Source: Sulfurimonas sp. (GTDB lineage: Bacteria; Campylobacterota; Campylobacteria; Campylobacterales; Sulfurimonadaceae). From it: 32,065 nucleotides of DNA. The stretch spans positions 1 through 32,065 of the forward strand of contig JAMORG010000008.1 in assembly GCA_027063745.1 (NCBI GenBank), read 5' to 3'. This document shows, piece after piece, positions 7,217-18,353 of this stretch; position 1 is the stretch's first letter, and each line of letters starts with the position of its first letter. The position numbers and the translations under genes were made by a program. The notes beneath the pieces were generated by a model, which did no database searches, was not told the DNA's origin, and worked only from the letters and a program-made list of their open reading frames with translations.

Positions 7217-8352
7217 ATAACGGTATCATCATTGTAGATGATACCCTTAGCATATATCACTTCAACAAATGGCTCGAGCTTCATACAAAAATAGATGAAG
7301 AGAGTGTGCTTACCAAAAAGCTTGATGAAATTTTTCCAAACATAAAGACAAAAACGCTGATACGAAAGATAAAAACGGCCCTTCGCATGAACACACCGAC
7401 CTTTTATACCGCAGCAACTTCACACTATCTTATACCCATTAAGATAAATCAGTTTAAAAATTCTATCTTTGAGTATATGCAACAAGATGTCAGTATCATA
7501 CCTTATGACAAAGAGAAAAAACTTGTTGCCCTTATCATCAAAGACCAAACAAACATGGCATCTGCAAATGCTCTTTTAAATTCTCATATAGAAGAGATCA
7601 AAAAACTAAACCAAGCCCTTATAGAAGAGCAAAAACTACGAGAAAAACAGCACCAGCAGCTCTTAACCTCTTCTCGTAGTGCTGCAATGGGTGATATGAT
7701 CAGTATGATAGCCCATCAATGGAGACAGCCTCTCTCGCTGATTACAACTATGATGGCAAATATGAAGGTAAAAAAAGAACTTGGAACTCTTGATGATGCT
7801 ACTTTGCAAAACTCCTTTAAAAAGATAGAAGAGACTATTTACTATCTCTCAGATACCATCAATGATTTTAGAGACTATTTTAAACCAATCAAAGTAAAAT
7901 CCAATATCAATCTTTATGAGCTTTTTTCTAAATCAATCTTTTTCCTTAAAGATGAAATGTCACAATACAATATAAACTACAAAATCAATATTGATAAAAA
8001 TATTGAAATTTATACATATAAAAATGAACTTTTACAATCTATCATCAACATCATCAAAAACTCTATTGACGCCTTTAAAGAGACAACACTAACAAACAAA
8101 AATATAACTGTCTCACTTGAACAAAAAACCGATAAAATTATACTATTTATAGAAGATAATGCCGGTGGTATAGATAAAGAGCATCTAGAGAAGATCTTTG
8201 AGCCTTACTTCTCAACAAAGAGTAAAAATGGAACAGGACTTGGGCTTTATATCTGCAAAACCATCATAGAGAAGCATTTAAAAGGTACTATTGACATATA
8301 CTCAGATACAAATGGTACAAAAGTAGCAATTACTCTGCCTACTTTGTTGTAA
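7171..8352 (+). CDS. Soluble PAS-type sensor histidine kinase (HQWRQPL type)
   Basis: A 393-residue histidine kinase without TM segments. Residues about 15-135 resemble a PAS-like sensor, followed by a coiled coil (140-170), a dimerisation helix with phospho-acceptor His182 in IAHQWRQPLSLI, and a HATPase_c domain (N box NIIKNSIDA, G1 DNAGGID, G2 GTGLGLYI). The HQWRQPL variant of the H box is very common in Campylobacterota kinases. The ATG at 7171 lies inside the CheC-like gene; no alternative start codon occurs in the following codons, so the 46-base overlap is real. The operon partner receiver (6253-6609) is the obvious candidate substrate. The signal sensed is unknown. Confidence 0.9.
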   Translation: MAQNETQYNLRTADLDNGIIIVDDTLSIYHFNKWLELHTKIDEESVLTKKLDEIFPNIKTKTLIRKIKTALRMNTPTFYTAATSHYLIPIKINQFKNSIFEYMQQDVSIIPYDKEKKLVALIIKDQTNMASANALLNSHIEEIKKLNQALIEEQKLREKQHQQLLTSSRSAAMGDMISMIAHQWRQPLSLITTMMANMKVKKELGTLDDATLQNSFKKIEETIYYLSDTINDFRDYFKPIKVKSNINLYELFSKSIFFLKDEMSQYNINYKINIDKNIEIYTYKNELLQSIINIIKNSIDAFKETTLTNKNITVSLEQKTDKIILFIEDNAGGIDKEHLEKIFEPYFSTKSKNGTGLGLYICKTIIEKHLKGTIDIYSDTNGTKVAITLPTLL

Positions 8353-8378
8353 AATAGTGACAAAAAAGGAGAATTATT

Positions 8379-8804
8379 ATGAAAATTGTATGTCCCCACT
8401 GTTTAGCAGTAAACAATGTACCAAAAAAAGATTTTTATAAAAAAGCTAACTGTGGTAAATGTAAAAATTCACTACTAGATACAAAACCTATGGAGTTAAA
8501 TGACTCTACTTTTGATACTGTTGTTGCAAACAACGAGATACCTGTTATCGTTGACTTCTGGGCACCTTGGTGTGGTCCATGTCAGATGATGGCACCAAAC
8601 TTTGAACGTGCTGCACAGGAATTTCCACTCAAAGCACGTTTTGCTAAGGTAAACACTGAAGAAGCACCAAATGTGAGTGCTCGTTTTGGTATCCGCTCTA
8701 TCCCTACTATCATCGTCTTTAAGGATGGTCGTGAAGTAGATCGCGTCAGCGGTGCCCTTGATGCTAACTCACTTGCATCACTGGCTGCGAAATGGGCTAA
8801 CTAG
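8379..8804 (+). CDS. trxC: Thioredoxin 2-type protein with N-terminal zinc ribbon
   Basis: A cytosolic disulfide reductase. The N-terminal 30 residues carry a four-cysteine zinc ribbon (Cys5, Cys8, Cys25, Cys28), then a classic thioredoxin fold with the redox motif WCGPC (Cys65, Cys68) and the cis-proline segment SIPTIIVF. Zinc ribbon plus thioredoxin is the mark of TrxC/thioredoxin 2 rather than TrxA. AAGGAG stands seven bases before the ATG. It could serve as a reductant, possibly for ribonucleotide reductase encoded nearby, but the main thioredoxin of the cell is presumably elsewhere. Its 141-residue length fits TrxC. Confidence 0.92.
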   Translation: MKIVCPHCLAVNNVPKKDFYKKANCGKCKNSLLDTKPMELNDSTFDTVVANNEIPVIVDFWAPWCGPCQMMAPNFERAAQEFPLKARFAKVNTEEAPNVSARFGIRSIPTIIVFKDGREVDRVSGALDANSLASLAAKWAN

Positions 8805-9118
8805 TTCTCTTTGATGTAAGAACAGCAGTAATCAGTCGGTGTTTTGATCTTTAGATCAAAAGAGCTGTTTGCCGGAACTTCAAAAGTCTCAGGAGTAGAA
8901 AGCGTTTTCCACTCTTCTCCTGGGAGTTTGATGTCAAGCTCACCGCTCATCATCTCCATAATCTCTTTATCTGCCGTGTTAAAAGTATATTCACCCGGAA
9001 GCATGATACCAAGTGATTTTATCTCACCGTTTGCAAACTCTATCGTTCTGCTTGTGACTTTTCCGTCGTAGTAGATGTTTGCCTCTTTTACTACTGTCAC
9101 ATTTTCAAATTTTGCCAT
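8801..9118 (-). CDS. ppnP: Pyrimidine/purine nucleoside phosphorylase (PpnP, YaiE/DUF1255)
   Basis: A small cupin-fold enzyme of the DUF1255 family, which cleaves nucleosides with phosphate to free base and ribose 1-phosphate. The protein is recognised by the conserved run from [18 protein letters not shown] through [13 protein letters not shown] to the [12 protein letters not shown] segment. The chosen start, ATG at 9118 (MAKFENV), has AGAAGG about six bases upstream; an in-frame ATG at 9142 would add eight residues not found in the family. It gives about 105 residues, close to the family norm of 95-105. It converges with trxC, the two ends overlapping by 4 bases. Upstream ruvC is on the same strand, so the two may be co-transcribed. 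Confidence 0.88.
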   Translation of the reverse strand: MAKFENVTVVKEANIYYDGKVTSRTIEFANGEIKSLGIMLPGEYTFNTADKEIMEMMSGELDIKLPGEEWKTLSTPETFEVPANSSFDLKIKTPTDYCCSYIKEN

Positions 9119-9169
9119 TATAAGCCTTCTGATTTTTTTCATGAAATGATACCAAAATATACAAAAAAT

Positions 9170-9646
9170 TCACCCTTTAAGCCTTACACGTTGAGAATGT
9201 GTAATAGCAACTGCCATGGCATCGGTAATATCAAAAGGTTTTATCTCCTGCTTTATTCCCAAAAGCCGACGAACCATAAAAGCAACCTGTTCTTTTTGTG
9301 CTTTTGCTTTTCCTGTAAGTGCTTTTTTCACCTGTAAGGCAGTATACTCGTGGAACTGTCCAAACTCCTGCAGGAGTTTGAGCATTATTGCTCCTCTAAA
9401 CTGAGCCAGTTTGATGGTTGTAGCAGGATTGTGTGCATAAAAGATATCTTCCATTGCTACTTCGTCTATTGTGTGTTTAGAAAAGAGCATCTCAATACCT
9501 TCTACCATCTGAGGTATCTGAAACTGAAGATTTTCGGCTTTCATTTTAATAAGTCCGGCCTCAATAAGTGATATTTTTCCATTTTGCAGTCGAATAAGTG
9601 CATATCCCATATTACGTGTTCCGGGATCTATTCCAAGTATAGTCAT
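9170..9646 (-). CDS. ruvC: Crossover junction endodeoxyribonuclease RuvC
   Basis: RuvC resolves Holliday junctions together with the RuvAB branch-migration complex. The 158-residue protein is complete, with the RNase H-fold catalytic acids visible as Asp7 (GIDPGT), Glu66 (AMED), Asp139 and Asp142 (FDITDAMA). It lies divergently next to the origin, and ruvC-dnaA adjacency is a known feature of the phylum. The downstream gene on the same strand, ppnP, begins about 50 bases after its stop. The first DnaA-box cluster lies just upstream of its start codon, so its promoter may be affected by DnaA. Confidence 0.95.
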   Translation of the reverse strand: MTILGIDPGTRNMGYALIRLQNGKISLIEAGLIKMKAENLQFQIPQMVEGIEMLFSKHTIDEVAMEDIFYAHNPATTIKLAQFRGAIMLKLLQEFGQFHEYTALQVKKALTGKAKAQKEQVAFMVRRLLGIKQEIKPFDITDAMAVAITHSQRVRLKG

Positions 9647-9664
9647 AAAGATATTATAGCAAAG

Positions 9665-9773
9665 ATATTCACATATGGGAATTATTCACTATTCACATTT
9701 TTTTAACCCAAAATTATGGATTTGTAGAGTACTATTCACATATAATTTAAAAAATAGGTTTTTATGTGAATAT
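9665..9773. other. oriC1-type DnaA-box cluster and dnaA promoter
   Basis: Boxes seen: ATATTCACA 9665-9673, TTATTCACT 9682-9690, CTATTCACA 9689-9697 and 9732-9740, and TGTGAATAT (reverse of ATATTCACA) 9765-9773, which includes the dnaA GTG start. A TATAAT -10 at 9741-9746 abuts one box. Position between ruvC and dnaA matches the upstream half of the bipartite origins described for this phylum; occupancy would also repress dnaA. Confidence 0.8.
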
Positions 9774-11076
9774 CGGTCAAGAAGTTTTAAACACCCTCAA
9801 AGATGAAATAACAGAGCTTGAATACAACAGATATATCAGGCACTTAACATATGATGCAAAAAAATCAACTGCTACGCAGGCACTTTTTTACGCACCCAAT
9901 GCTTTAGTAGTGAATTGGATCAAAAACAAGTACACTGACAAGATAGCTCATATCTTTGAAGTAAAGACCGGCTCAAAGGTTTCTGTGCAGATCACGCTCA
10001 AAAATGCTGTTGAAAAGAGAAAAAGTAAAAAAACAGCTCCGGAAGTTAAACAGACAAGCTCACTACTCAATCCTTCACACTCATTTGAGAACTTTATGGT
10101 CGGTGGAAGCAACCAGTTTGCCTTTGCAGCAGTTAAAAGTGCAAGTGAAAACCCCGGAAAAGTCTATAATCCTCTCTTTATCTACGGAGGCGTTGGGCTT
10201 GGAAAGACCCACCTTATGCAAGCAGCCGGTAATGTTTTGCAAAACGAGGGAAAAGTGGTTATCTACACAACGGTTGAGCAGTTTTTAAATGACTTCATTC
10301 GTCATGTTCGTAATAAAACAATGGAACGTTTTCAAGAGAAGTACCGCAAGTGTGATGTACTGCTTATTGATGACATTCAGTTTCTCTCCAACAAAGAGGG
10401 AATCCAAGAGGAATTTTTTCACACTTTTGAAGCCCTAAAGGGTGCCGGAAAACAGATCATTCTTACAGCAGACAAACATCCTAAAAAAATCGGTGGCCTG
10501 GAAGCTCGTCTGCAAAGCCGCTTTGAGTGGGGACTTGTAGCTGATATTCAACCACCGGAACTAGAGACAAAGATAGCCATTATCAAGAAAAAGTGTGAAA
10601 TAAACAAAGTAAAACTCTCTGATGACATTATCAACTACATAGCAACGGTGATTGATTCCAATGTGCGTGAGATAGAGGGTATTTTATCAAAACTCCATGC
10701 CTATTCACAACTGATGCATGTTGATATTGACCTTGAATTTACAAAAAATGTTCTAAAAGATCAGATGCATGAGAACCGTGAAAACCTTACAATGGATAAA
10801 ATCACTGAGATTGTTGCCAAAGATCTCAACATAAAACCAAGTGAAATACGTTCAAAAGGCAGAAGTAAAAACATTGTCTATGCTCGTCGTATCAGTATCT
10901 ACATCTGCCGTGAGCTCACGCAACACACTATGCCACAACTTGCACAGTATTTTGGTATGAAAGACCACACAGCTATTAGTCATACTATCAAAAAAATCAA
11001 TGATCTTATTAAAGATGATGAAGATTTTAGAGTAAAAATAGAAGAATTAACCAACAAAATAACAGCATCAAGCTGA
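9766..11076 (+). CDS. dnaA: Chromosomal replication initiator DnaA
   Basis: DnaA binds DnaA boxes, melts oriC and loads the helicase. The 436-residue protein shows domain I (1-85), a short linker, the AAA+ domain (about 100-320) with Walker A GVGLGKTH (Lys147) and Walker B LLIDDIQF, and the C-terminal DNA-binding domain with the signature around MKDHTAISHTIKKI. The start is GTG at 9766; the ATG two bases earlier is followed at once by a stop. A DnaA box overlaps the start codon and another abuts the -10 box, predicting strong autoregulation. DnaA-box clusters stand both upstream and downstream. The linker is short, as usual in the phylum. Confidence 0.98.
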   Translation: MNIGQEVLNTLKDEITELEYNRYIRHLTYDAKKSTATQALFYAPNALVVNWIKNKYTDKIAHIFEVKTGSKVSVQITLKNAVEKRKSKKTAPEVKQTSSLLNPSHSFENFMVGGSNQFAFAAVKSASENPGKVYNPLFIYGGVGLGKTHLMQAAGNVLQNEGKVVIYTTVEQFLNDFIRHVRNKTMERFQEKYRKCDVLLIDDIQFLSNKEGIQEEFFHTFEALKGAGKQIILTADKHPKKIGGLEARLQSRFEWGLVADIQPPELETKIAIIKKKCEINKVKLSDDIINYIATVIDSNVREIEGILSKLHAYSQLMHVDIDLEFTKNVLKDQMHENRENLTMDKITEIVAKDLNIKPSEIRSKGRSKNIVYARRISIYICRELTQHTMPQLAQYFGMKDHTAISHTIKKINDLIKDDEDFRVKIEELTNKITASS

Positions 11077-11105
11077 GTTTCTTTTAAAATCGCTTTAAAA
11101 AAAGA

Positions 11106-11256
11106 TATAATTGTAAAAGTGAATAGATGTGAATGAAACCAAAATGCTTCATCACATCACAAAGATATGCTAGGACGTAGGATTGAGAGTCTTTTCACCT
11201 ATTCACTCTCACCTACTACTAACTACTAAAAATTTATAAATATATAGGGAATTTAG
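11106..11256. other. oriC2-type region between dnaA and dnaN
   Basis: TATAAT at 11106-11111 is a candidate dnaN promoter. Box-like 9-mers follow: AGTGAATAG 11118-11126, TGTGAATGA 11128-11136 (reverse complement TCATTCACA, the Helicobacter-type box) and CTATTCACT 11199-11207. An A/T-only run at about 11226-11246 is a plausible unwinding element. The dnaA-dnaN gap is the usual site of the unwinding half of bipartite origins in the phylum. Confidence 0.7.
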
Positions 11257-11257
11257 A

Positions 11258-12325
11258 ATGAAAATTACCATAGCAAAATCGATCATAGAAAATATCCTCA
11301 TTCATGCAGGACCTTTTTTAGAAAAAAAAGATACTTCACAGATAACATCTCATGTCTTTATGCAGGCTAATGACACAAACCTTACACTCAAGGCAACTGA
11401 TTATGAGATAGGTTTTTGTGTTACAACTGACAATGTAACGATTGAAGAGAATGGAAGCATCACTGCAAATGGTAAAAAACTTTTAGATATTGTCAGAATT
11501 TTAAAAGATGGAGATATCAACTTAGAGGTAAAAAAAGATATGCTCCATATCTCACAAGGTCACTCTAACTTCAAACTACCGACATTTTCGTATAATGAAT
11601 TTCCTGAGTTTCCATCATACCAAGGCAAACCCCGTATCTCCATTGAATCACATACCCTTATTGAGTCACTTAAAAAAATCACACCTGCCATCGATACAAA
11701 CAACCCTAAGTTTGAACTCAACGGTGCACTTATCGATATAAAAGAAAATGAGATAAATTTTGCTTCAACGGACACCAGAAGACTCGCAGTCGTAACAATT
11801 CCCAACCAAGGAGGCAGTGAACTCTCTTTGATCATTCCTAAAAAAGCAATTGTTGAGATTCAAAAACTCTTTTTTGATAATATTGAACTCTATTATGATG
11901 AGACAAATCTAATCATTCATTCTGAGCAGTACACATTTTTTACAAAACTCATCAACGGAAAATTCCCTGAATACTCACGCATTATTCCAAAAGAGACAGC
12001 TCACAATCTTACACTTCCTAAAGCTTCAATGATCGATGCTATAAAACAGATCACAACTATCTCTACGGATGTAAAGATCACATTTTTACAAGACACTATC
12101 ACTTTTGAATCACTCAGTGATGACAACATTGAAGCAAAAACAGAGTTAAACTTCCCTACAAACTTTACAGAACCATTCTCTATTGCAATTAACTCTCGTT
12201 ATCTACTTGACTTTTTAAATGCCATCAACTCTTCTGAATTTGGCATAGGTCTAAATGAAAGTAATCTTCCTTTTATCTTACGTGAGAGTAATTTCATCAC
12301 TGTTGTAATGCCGATAGTTATCTAA
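11258..12325 (+). CDS. dnaN: DNA polymerase III beta sliding clamp
   Basis: The clamp encircles DNA and tethers Pol III and other clamp-binding proteins. The 355-residue length matches three tandem clamp domains of about 120 residues each. Recognisable parts are the early MKITIAKSIIENIL start, the ELNGALIDI and STDTRRLAV segments of the middle domain and the C-terminal LPFILRESNFITVVMPIVI, with the typical VMPI ending. AGGGAATTTAG precedes the ATG. It lies after oriC2 and before gyrB, the standard dnaA-dnaN-gyrB order. A hairpin overlaps its stop codon, suggesting partial termination before gyrB. Confidence 0.97.
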   Translation: MKITIAKSIIENILIHAGPFLEKKDTSQITSHVFMQANDTNLTLKATDYEIGFCVTTDNVTIEENGSITANGKKLLDIVRILKDGDINLEVKKDMLHISQGHSNFKLPTFSYNEFPEFPSYQGKPRISIESHTLIESLKKITPAIDTNNPKFELNGALIDIKENEINFASTDTRRLAVVTIPNQGGSELSLIIPKKAIVEIQKLFFDNIELYYDETNLIIHSEQYTFFTKLINGKFPEYSRIIPKETAHNLTLPKASMIDAIKQITTISTDVKITFLQDTITFESLSDDNIEAKTELNFPTNFTEPFSIAINSRYLLDFLNAINSSEFGIGLNESNLPFILRESNFITVVMPIVI

Positions 12326-12335
12326 CTTCGGCATT
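12307..12335 (+). terminator. Hairpin overlapping the dnaN stop codon
   Basis: AATGCCGA (12307-12314) pairs with TCGGCATT (12328-12335); inside, AGTTA pairs with TAACT across a bulged T. The stop TAA lies in the loop side, and CTTTAAA follows. The T-run is weak, so it may attenuate or protect the mRNA end rather than fully terminate. Confidence 0.45.
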
Positions 12336-12463
12336 CTTTAAAAATAATAAAAAATATTTTTTTCTCTCAAAAATTCAGCAATTTCAATCATAAAAACTTC
12401 TTTTTATATAAATTTGGATAAAATAGCTACAATTCTGCCTTAAAGGCAACGGAGTAGTAATGA

Positions 12464-14794
<2,331 letters not shown>

Positions 14795-16180
14795 ATGCTT
14801 TTACCTCAAATAAAAGAGCGGGAGTACCGATTTAAGTTAGCACTTCGAATCGGGCTTCCAATTTTTGCTCTTATTATTGCTTTTATATCCCATACACTCA
14901 TAACAAACTATGATAATTTACAAACCTCTTTTTACATTGAAGCATTAGTGCTTATGACAGTGAGTATCTATTTTATTCTCTATCTTATATATAATGGTTT
15001 TAGTGTTAAAATCACTGATGATGTGACCAAAACATTTACACGTGAATATCTTTATGACTTTTTAAATAGAGAGTTAAAGAATAAAAAAGAGTACACACTG
15101 ATTTTAATCAGTATAGACAACCTTACAGATATTAATGCTTTGTATGGAATAAAAAACGGTGATAAAATCTTGCGTGAGGTATCACAGTGGATTGCAAACT
15201 ATTTAAAAAATGAAGGGATTGAGAATTTTCCGATGGGTCACATTAAAGGCGGAGAGTTTTTAATAGGTCTTGAAGGAAACAAAGAGCGCTATAAAACACT
15301 TCTTGAATTAATGTGTCTTAAGTCGAATAATTTTACGGTAGATGATATTGAGGTAAAGATTTTAGGGGTGATAATAGATACAAACTATTCAAGAGAGTTG
15401 GACTATTTAGTGGAAAAACTTTTTGAGATTTTAGAAAAAAACAAACACTCAAAAAATGAAGAGATACTTGAAGATCTTAATCCTAGTGAAATAGAATCAG
15501 AAATTATTGCTGCAATTGATAAAAAAAGAGTGGATCTCTCCTATCAATATGTTTTTGATAAAGATAAAAATCCTCTCTTTAAAGAGTGTTTTGTAAAACT
15601 CTACTCAGAACAAGAGAAGATATTTTATCCAAAACTCTATTTGAAGGTCATCTCAAAGTTAGGTCTTGGAATCAGGTTTGACATGATGGTGTTAGAGAGT
15701 GTTTTAAAGAATGCAACAGAGGATGACGTTATAGCTATCAATATCTTTCCGACATCTCTAAGAAATAAAAGATTTCTCACATATTTAAAAGAGTTGCTAA
15801 CAAACAAAAAGACAAATATAATGTTTGTCTTATCGGAGATGGAGTATTATTCTTATACAGAGCGTTATAATACAATCATTCAGTCGTTAAAAAGTTATGG
15901 AATAAAGATTGTTATTGACAGGGTCGCTTCTATACATACGAGTTTTTTATACTTGCGTGAGCTTGATATTGATATGATTCGATATGATACATACTACTCA
16001 TCGTATGAGAAGTTAAATAAAAACAGAGATATTTTACTTGGCTTTAATACTATAGCACATGAAAAAGGTATTCGAAGCTGGATCAAAAATATAGAAGATG
16101 AAGCAAGTTTTACAGTGGCTAAAGAGATAGGCATAGATTGTTTCCAAGGGAAATATTTATCAAAAGTAGGAGAAGATTAA
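14795..16180 (+). CDS. Membrane protein with degenerate GGDEF and EAL domains
   Basis: The 461-residue protein has two N-terminal TM segments (about 17-35 and 45-66), a GGDEF-like domain (about 80-225) and an EAL-like domain (about 235-455). The GGDEF signature reads KGGEF (151-155), so a catalytic position is lost. The EAL motif reads ECF, and the DDFG-type motif reads DRVA. Both catalytic centres therefore seem dead, suggesting a c-di-GMP receptor or scaffold rather than an enzyme; this is inference. The ATG follows the gyrB stop with no gap, and its last base overlaps the queF ATG, so it is co-transcribed between two housekeeping genes. The membrane segments probably place the domains in the cytoplasm. 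No sensor domain is visible. Confidence 0.8.
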   Translation: MLLPQIKEREYRFKLALRIGLPIFALIIAFISHTLITNYDNLQTSFYIEALVLMTVSIYFILYLIYNGFSVKITDDVTKTFTREYLYDFLNRELKNKKEYTLILISIDNLTDINALYGIKNGDKILREVSQWIANYLKNEGIENFPMGHIKGGEFLIGLEGNKERYKTLLELMCLKSNNFTVDDIEVKILGVIIDTNYSRELDYLVEKLFEILEKNKHSKNEEILEDLNPSEIESEIIAAIDKKRVDLSYQYVFDKDKNPLFKECFVKLYSEQEKIFYPKLYLKVISKLGLGIRFDMMVLESVLKNATEDDVIAINIFPTSLRNKRFLTYLKELLTNKKTNIMFVLSEMEYYSYTERYNTIIQSLKSYGIKIVIDRVASIHTSFLYLRELDIDMIRYDTYYSSYEKLNKNRDILLGFNTIAHEKGIRSWIKNIEDEASFTVAKEIGIDCFQGKYLSKVGED

Positions 16181-16566
16181 TGAAATATGGTGAAAAGATT
16201 GTTAGTGAGTTTGATGTAGAGAAGGATTTGGAAATATGGCCAAATGAGCATGAGAGAGAGTATCTTATCAAGATGACTCTACCGGAATTTTCATGTTTGT
16301 GTCCACGTAGTGGTTATCCTGACTATGCGACAATCTATTTGGAATATACACCTGATAAATGGGTTGTAGAGTTAAAAGCGATTAAACTCTATATTAATTC
16401 ATTTCGTGATAGACACATTTCGCATGAAAACTCTGCAAATGAGATCTATGGAGTTTTAGAGAGAAAGCTCAAACCAAAGTATATGAAAATTGTAGCTGAT
16501 TTTAATCCACGTGGAAATGTACATACTGTTATTGAGATTGACAGTTCAAAAATTACTAAAAATTAG
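16180..16566 (+). CDS. queF: NADPH-dependent preQ0 reductase QueF
   Basis: QueF reduces 7-cyano-7-deazaguanine (preQ0) to preQ1 for queuosine tRNA modification. At 128 residues this is the short, unimodular form. The catalytic region FSCLCPRSGYPDYATI contains the thioimide-forming Cys and the general-acid Asp, and the ELKAIKLYINSFRDRHISHE segment carries the substrate-binding Glu. The start is ATG at 16180, overlapping the upstream stop by one base (TAATG) with AGGAGAAG upstream; an in-frame ATG at 16138 would sit inside the previous gene. Other queuosine genes are not in the window. Confidence 0.95.
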   Translation: MKYGEKIVSEFDVEKDLEIWPNEHEREYLIKMTLPEFSCLCPRSGYPDYATIYLEYTPDKWVVELKAIKLYINSFRDRHISHENSANEIYGVLERKLKPKYMKIVADFNPRGNVHTVIEIDSSKITKN

Positions 16567-16575
16567 GAGAGTATC

Positions 16576-17052
16576 ATGTTTGGTTCTATTTTAGGAAGAA
16601 AAAAAGAGGAGATTTCAACAGAAGACAAAGAGCATCAAGAACTTGTTGAAAAGATTTCTAAAATGAATCTCACAGAGATGCGCTCATATATAAATAACAA
16701 AATAAAAGACTTTGAAGTAAGTGAAGATGGTTTGAACGAAGTTTTGAGCAAACTTATAACTCCTGATGCCAAAACAAATAACTACTATATAAAAGCAGAT
16801 GATATGGACTCAAAAAAGAAAAAAGCTTTTGATCTTGTCTTGAGTGCTGCTAAAAATAAAAAAGTAAATGTAGTAACAGTTGAGTTGATGCAAAAGTTTA
16901 TGGATGTTTATAAAGAGATTATTGCAAACTATGATAAAGAGCATAAAGAGATATATGAGTCTCGTTTTAAAGATGCAATAGAGCTCGCTTTAATGAATAT
17001 TACACAGAAGAGTGAGCTTAAAAATAAGATGAATGTGCTTCAACAAAACTAA
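16576..17052 (+). CDS. Conserved-looking hypothetical, 158 aa, charged helical
   Basis: I do not recognise a family. The protein is highly charged and mainly helical: an initial FGSILGRKKEE, acidic and lysine-rich helices, no TM segment, no cysteines and no catalytic motif visible. AGGAGAG about five bases before the ATG and the 9-base gap after queF support a real gene in the same transcript. The 3' end overlaps the convergent nucleotidyltransferase gene by 35 bases, an arrangement expected of genuine genes in a compact genome. Short length and charge suggest a cytosolic protein-binding role, but nothing more can be said. Confidence 0.7.
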   Translation: MFGSILGRKKEEISTEDKEHQELVEKISKMNLTEMRSYINNKIKDFEVSEDGLNEVLSKLITPDAKTNNYYIKADDMDSKKKKAFDLVLSAAKNKKVNVVTVELMQKFMDVYKEIIANYDKEHKEIYESRFKDAIELALMNITQKSELKNKMNVLQQN

Positions 17053-18268
17053 GCAGTTCTTCTTTTGTTTTGATATCTTCTTCTAACTGTTTGTTATAGA
17101 GTGATGTGAGGATCTTTTGAAAATTCTTGGAAGGTTTGAGACCTTTTTTGATGAGATCATTACCGTTTACAAGTGCAGGCAGTGCTTTTTCATAGACCCC
17201 AATCTTCTTTGCCTCTTCTCTTAGATGTGAAATCTCTTTTTTATGAGGGTAGAGAGCTTCAAGGTAGAGACTGTAGCGTCTGATATTTATCTTCTTTGCA
17301 AGTTTGGCGATTGCAACTTTATTTTCTGTATCAAGATCAAAAGAGAGCTCGTGGAGTTGCAACACTTCTTTTAAGAGCTTTTTGCTGTTTGTTAGTTGTA
17401 GTAAAAAAGATTGTGGATTTGGTAGTTTTTGTACCAAAAGAGCCAGCATTATAATGAGAATTTCTGTTTCATCCTTTGCATTTTGTTTTATTTTTGAAAA
17501 GTTATCCAGAGATTGTAGTGTTTGTTGAAGATCAGTTTTTTGCAGTTTAAAGAGTTCTTTCATTCCAAACTCTTTAAAAGAGAGCTCATTAAGAAGATAA
17601 AAGGCAACAGATGGTTTTTTGCTTTTAAGAAATATCTTTTTTATCTCTTCAAGAACACGCTCTTTGGGAAGCTCTTTGAGTATCTCTTCTCTTACCATGC
17701 TCTGCATAAGTAAAAAGAGTTTTTTTTCTATAGAAAACTCAAATCTGCTTGCAAAACCAACAGCTCGCAAGAGACGCAGAGGGTCTTGTGAAAAACTCTG
17801 CAGATCAACGGCACGTAAACATTTTTTGTGTAAGTCCTCTAGACCCTTATGAGGATCAAGCAGCTTTTTTTCTATAACATCGTATCCCATGGCATTTATA
17901 GTAAAATCACGTCTTTTTGATGCTTCTTCAAAACTCAATGCATTGTCAACTGTTATAACAAAGCCTTTATGCCCTTTTGCTACTTTATTATCTTTGCGTG
18001 GCAGTGAAAAGTCCAAATCATAGCCTTTATAGTGCAACTTAAGTACCGCGAAGCTTTTTCCAACACAATTAACACTTCCGAATTGTTCTAATATTTTTAT
18101 AAGCTGCGTGAGCGATGAGCTATTATAGAGTTCAATATCAATATCTTTTGAGGCAATATCCAAAAAATAATCACGGACATATCCACCGATTATCAAAGGT
18201 TTTATACCCTCTTTGTTAAGGGATGTAAAAATTGTATCTAATATACTTGGATAATTAAATCTATTCAT
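17018..18268 (-). CDS. tRNA nucleotidyltransferase / poly(A) polymerase family protein
   Basis: This class II nucleotidyltransferase probably adds or repairs the 3' CCA of tRNA. The 416-residue protein has the head motif GGYVRD (28-33), the metal-binding DxD Asp42/Asp44 (KDIDIEL), the RRDFTINAMGYD motif and the DPLRLLRAVGFASRF helix that recognises nucleotides. The rest is a helical tRNA-binding body. It is somewhat longer than the minimal enzyme but has no obvious HD domain. A CCA-only, A-only or full CCA-adding activity cannot be told apart from sequence here. It is transcribed convergently with the 158-residue gene and divergently from typA. Confidence 0.87.
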   Translation of the reverse strand: MNRFNYPSILDTIFTSLNKEGIKPLIIGGYVRDYFLDIASKDIDIELYNSSSLTQLIKILEQFGSVNCVGKSFAVLKLHYKGYDLDFSLPRKDNKVAKGHKGFVITVDNALSFEEASKRRDFTINAMGYDVIEKKLLDPHKGLEDLHKKCLRAVDLQSFSQDPLRLLRAVGFASRFEFSIEKKLFLLMQSMVREEILKELPKERVLEEIKKIFLKSKKPSVAFYLLNELSFKEFGMKELFKLQKTDLQQTLQSLDNFSKIKQNAKDETEILIIMLALLVQKLPNPQSFLLQLTNSKKLLKEVLQLHELSFDLDTENKVAIAKLAKKINIRRYSLYLEALYPHKKEISHLREEAKKIGVYEKALPALVNGNDLIKKGLKPSKNFQKILTSLYNKQLEEDIKTKEELLSFVEAHSSYF

Positions 18269-18347
18269 CTGTTTTACTTTTTTGATCTTAAAACTCTTTT
18301 ATGGAGAGTATATCATTAATTTTACACGTTTATAACATTTATTTGGG

Positions 18348-18353
18348 TATAAT
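18348..18353 (+). promoter_or_regulatory. Likely typA -10 box
   Basis: TATAAT preceded by TTTGGG lies 63 bases before the typA ATG. The leader contains TTTTTCC (18363-18369) complementary to GGAAAAA (18378-18384), a weak A/U-rich hairpin. Confidence 0.5.
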
